Shown piece after piece: positions 5,851 through 6,140 of a DNA stretch of 6,140 nucleotides. Position numbers and translations under genes: made by a program. Below the pieces are notes generated by a model. The model made no database searches. It was not told the DNA's origin and was given only the letters and a program-made list of their open reading frames with translations. Each line of letters opens with the position of its first letter. Within the stretch, counting starts at the first letter, position 1. Source of the DNA: Bacteroidales bacterium UBA2198 (GTDB lineage: Bacteria; Bacteroidota; Bacteroidia; Bacteroidales; VadinHA17). The DNA lies in assembly GCA_002328625.1 (NCBI GenBank), contig DCVC01000243.1, forward strand, positions 1 through 6,140, in the 5' to 3' direction.

Positions 5851-6140
5851 ATGAAAGAACCAAAACAATTGAGTGTCAGCGCAATCGAGAACGGAACAGT
5901 GATTGATCATATTCCTGCTAAAAACCTTTTTAAAGTTATTCAGATCCTTGGACTTGACAGAATAGATCACCTGATTACATTCGGGACCAATCTTGAGAGC
6001 AAGAAACTGGGACAAAAAGCCATCATCAAGATATCAGAGATCTTTTTTGAAGATGAAGATATAAACAGAATAGCGCTTGTTGCACCGGATGCAAAACTTA
6101 ATATAATAAGGGATTACGAGGTTATTGAAAAGAAAGTGGT
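5851..6140 (+). CDS. pyrI: Aspartate carbamoyltransferase regulatory chain (PyrI), cut by the right edge
   Basis: ATG at 5851 opens a frame that runs to the window end, 96 whole codons plus two bases. The translation begins MKEPKQLSVSAIENGTVIDH and matches the nucleotide-binding domain of PyrI: V-x-A-I-x-x-G-T-V-I-D-H-I-P (9-22), ITFGTNL (42-48), KLGQKAIIKI (52-61), ALVAPDAKLNII (75-86) and DYEVIEKK (88-95). In the E. coli protein this domain binds the effectors ATP, CTP and UTP, with residues such as His20, Lys60 and Lys94; here His20 and Lys60 fall at the same numbers, and Lys94-Lys95 are present. The C-terminal zinc-binding domain with four cysteines, which contacts PyrB, lies beyond the edge. 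The gene begins 3 bases after the pyrB stop, so the two are transcribed and probably translated together. The frame has no stop within the window. Confidence 0.95.
   Translation, partial: MKEPKQLSVSAIENGTVIDHIPAKNLFKVIQILGLDRIDHLITFGTNLESKKLGQKAIIKISEIFFEDEDINRIALVAPDAKLNIIRDYEVIEKKV

Overview
The window looks like ordinary chromosomal DNA of a member of the Bacteroidota (order not resolvable; a Bacteroidales-like lineage would fit). Three points support this. Promoter-like sites match the Bacteroidota sigma-ABfr type (TTG/TTTG, then TAnnTTTG after 17-22 bases) and there are no convincing Shine-Dalgarno sequences. The GroES-like protein has an insertion containing DEPW that I recall from Bacteroidota homologues. 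pyrB is followed directly by pyrI. The DNA is AT-rich throughout, and I see no IS element, CRISPR array, tRNA, rRNA or clear sign of horizontal transfer. No stretch over 120 bases lacks a gene.

Layout. Bases 1-1988 (minus strand) hold a 5'-nucleotidase/cyclic-phosphodiesterase lipoprotein gene followed, 55 bases downstream, by the first 54 codons of an alkaline phosphatase lipoprotein that runs off the left edge. Diverging from them, with its own strong promoter match, is a plus-strand NamZ/DUF1343-family gene (2107-3282). It meets head-on a minus-strand pair, a GroES-like co-chaperonin (4087-3704) and, 11 bases after it, a stand-alone CheY-type receiver protein (3692-3306). Diverging from that pair is a YigZ/IMPACT-family gene (4204-4818). 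After a 114-base gap with a palindrome and a good promoter match comes pyrB (4933-5847), then pyrI (from 5851, cut by the right edge).

How the genes work together. The nucleotidase and phosphatase would successively strip phosphate from nucleotides outside the cytoplasmic membrane, a phosphate and nucleoside salvage pair. pyrB and pyrI encode the catalytic and regulatory chains of aspartate transcarbamoylase, the committed step of de novo pyrimidine synthesis. The NamZ-like protein probably acts on peptidoglycan-derived sugars but has no export signal and a variant motif. The co-chaperonin/receiver pair is the least expected arrangement here.

Three genes (NamZ-like, GroES-like, YigZ) can be extended upstream to TTG codons. 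In each case an ATG shortly downstream is the better start, and in the first two the promoter match overlaps or abuts the extension. I found no clearly undescribed system; the most interesting items are listed as findings.
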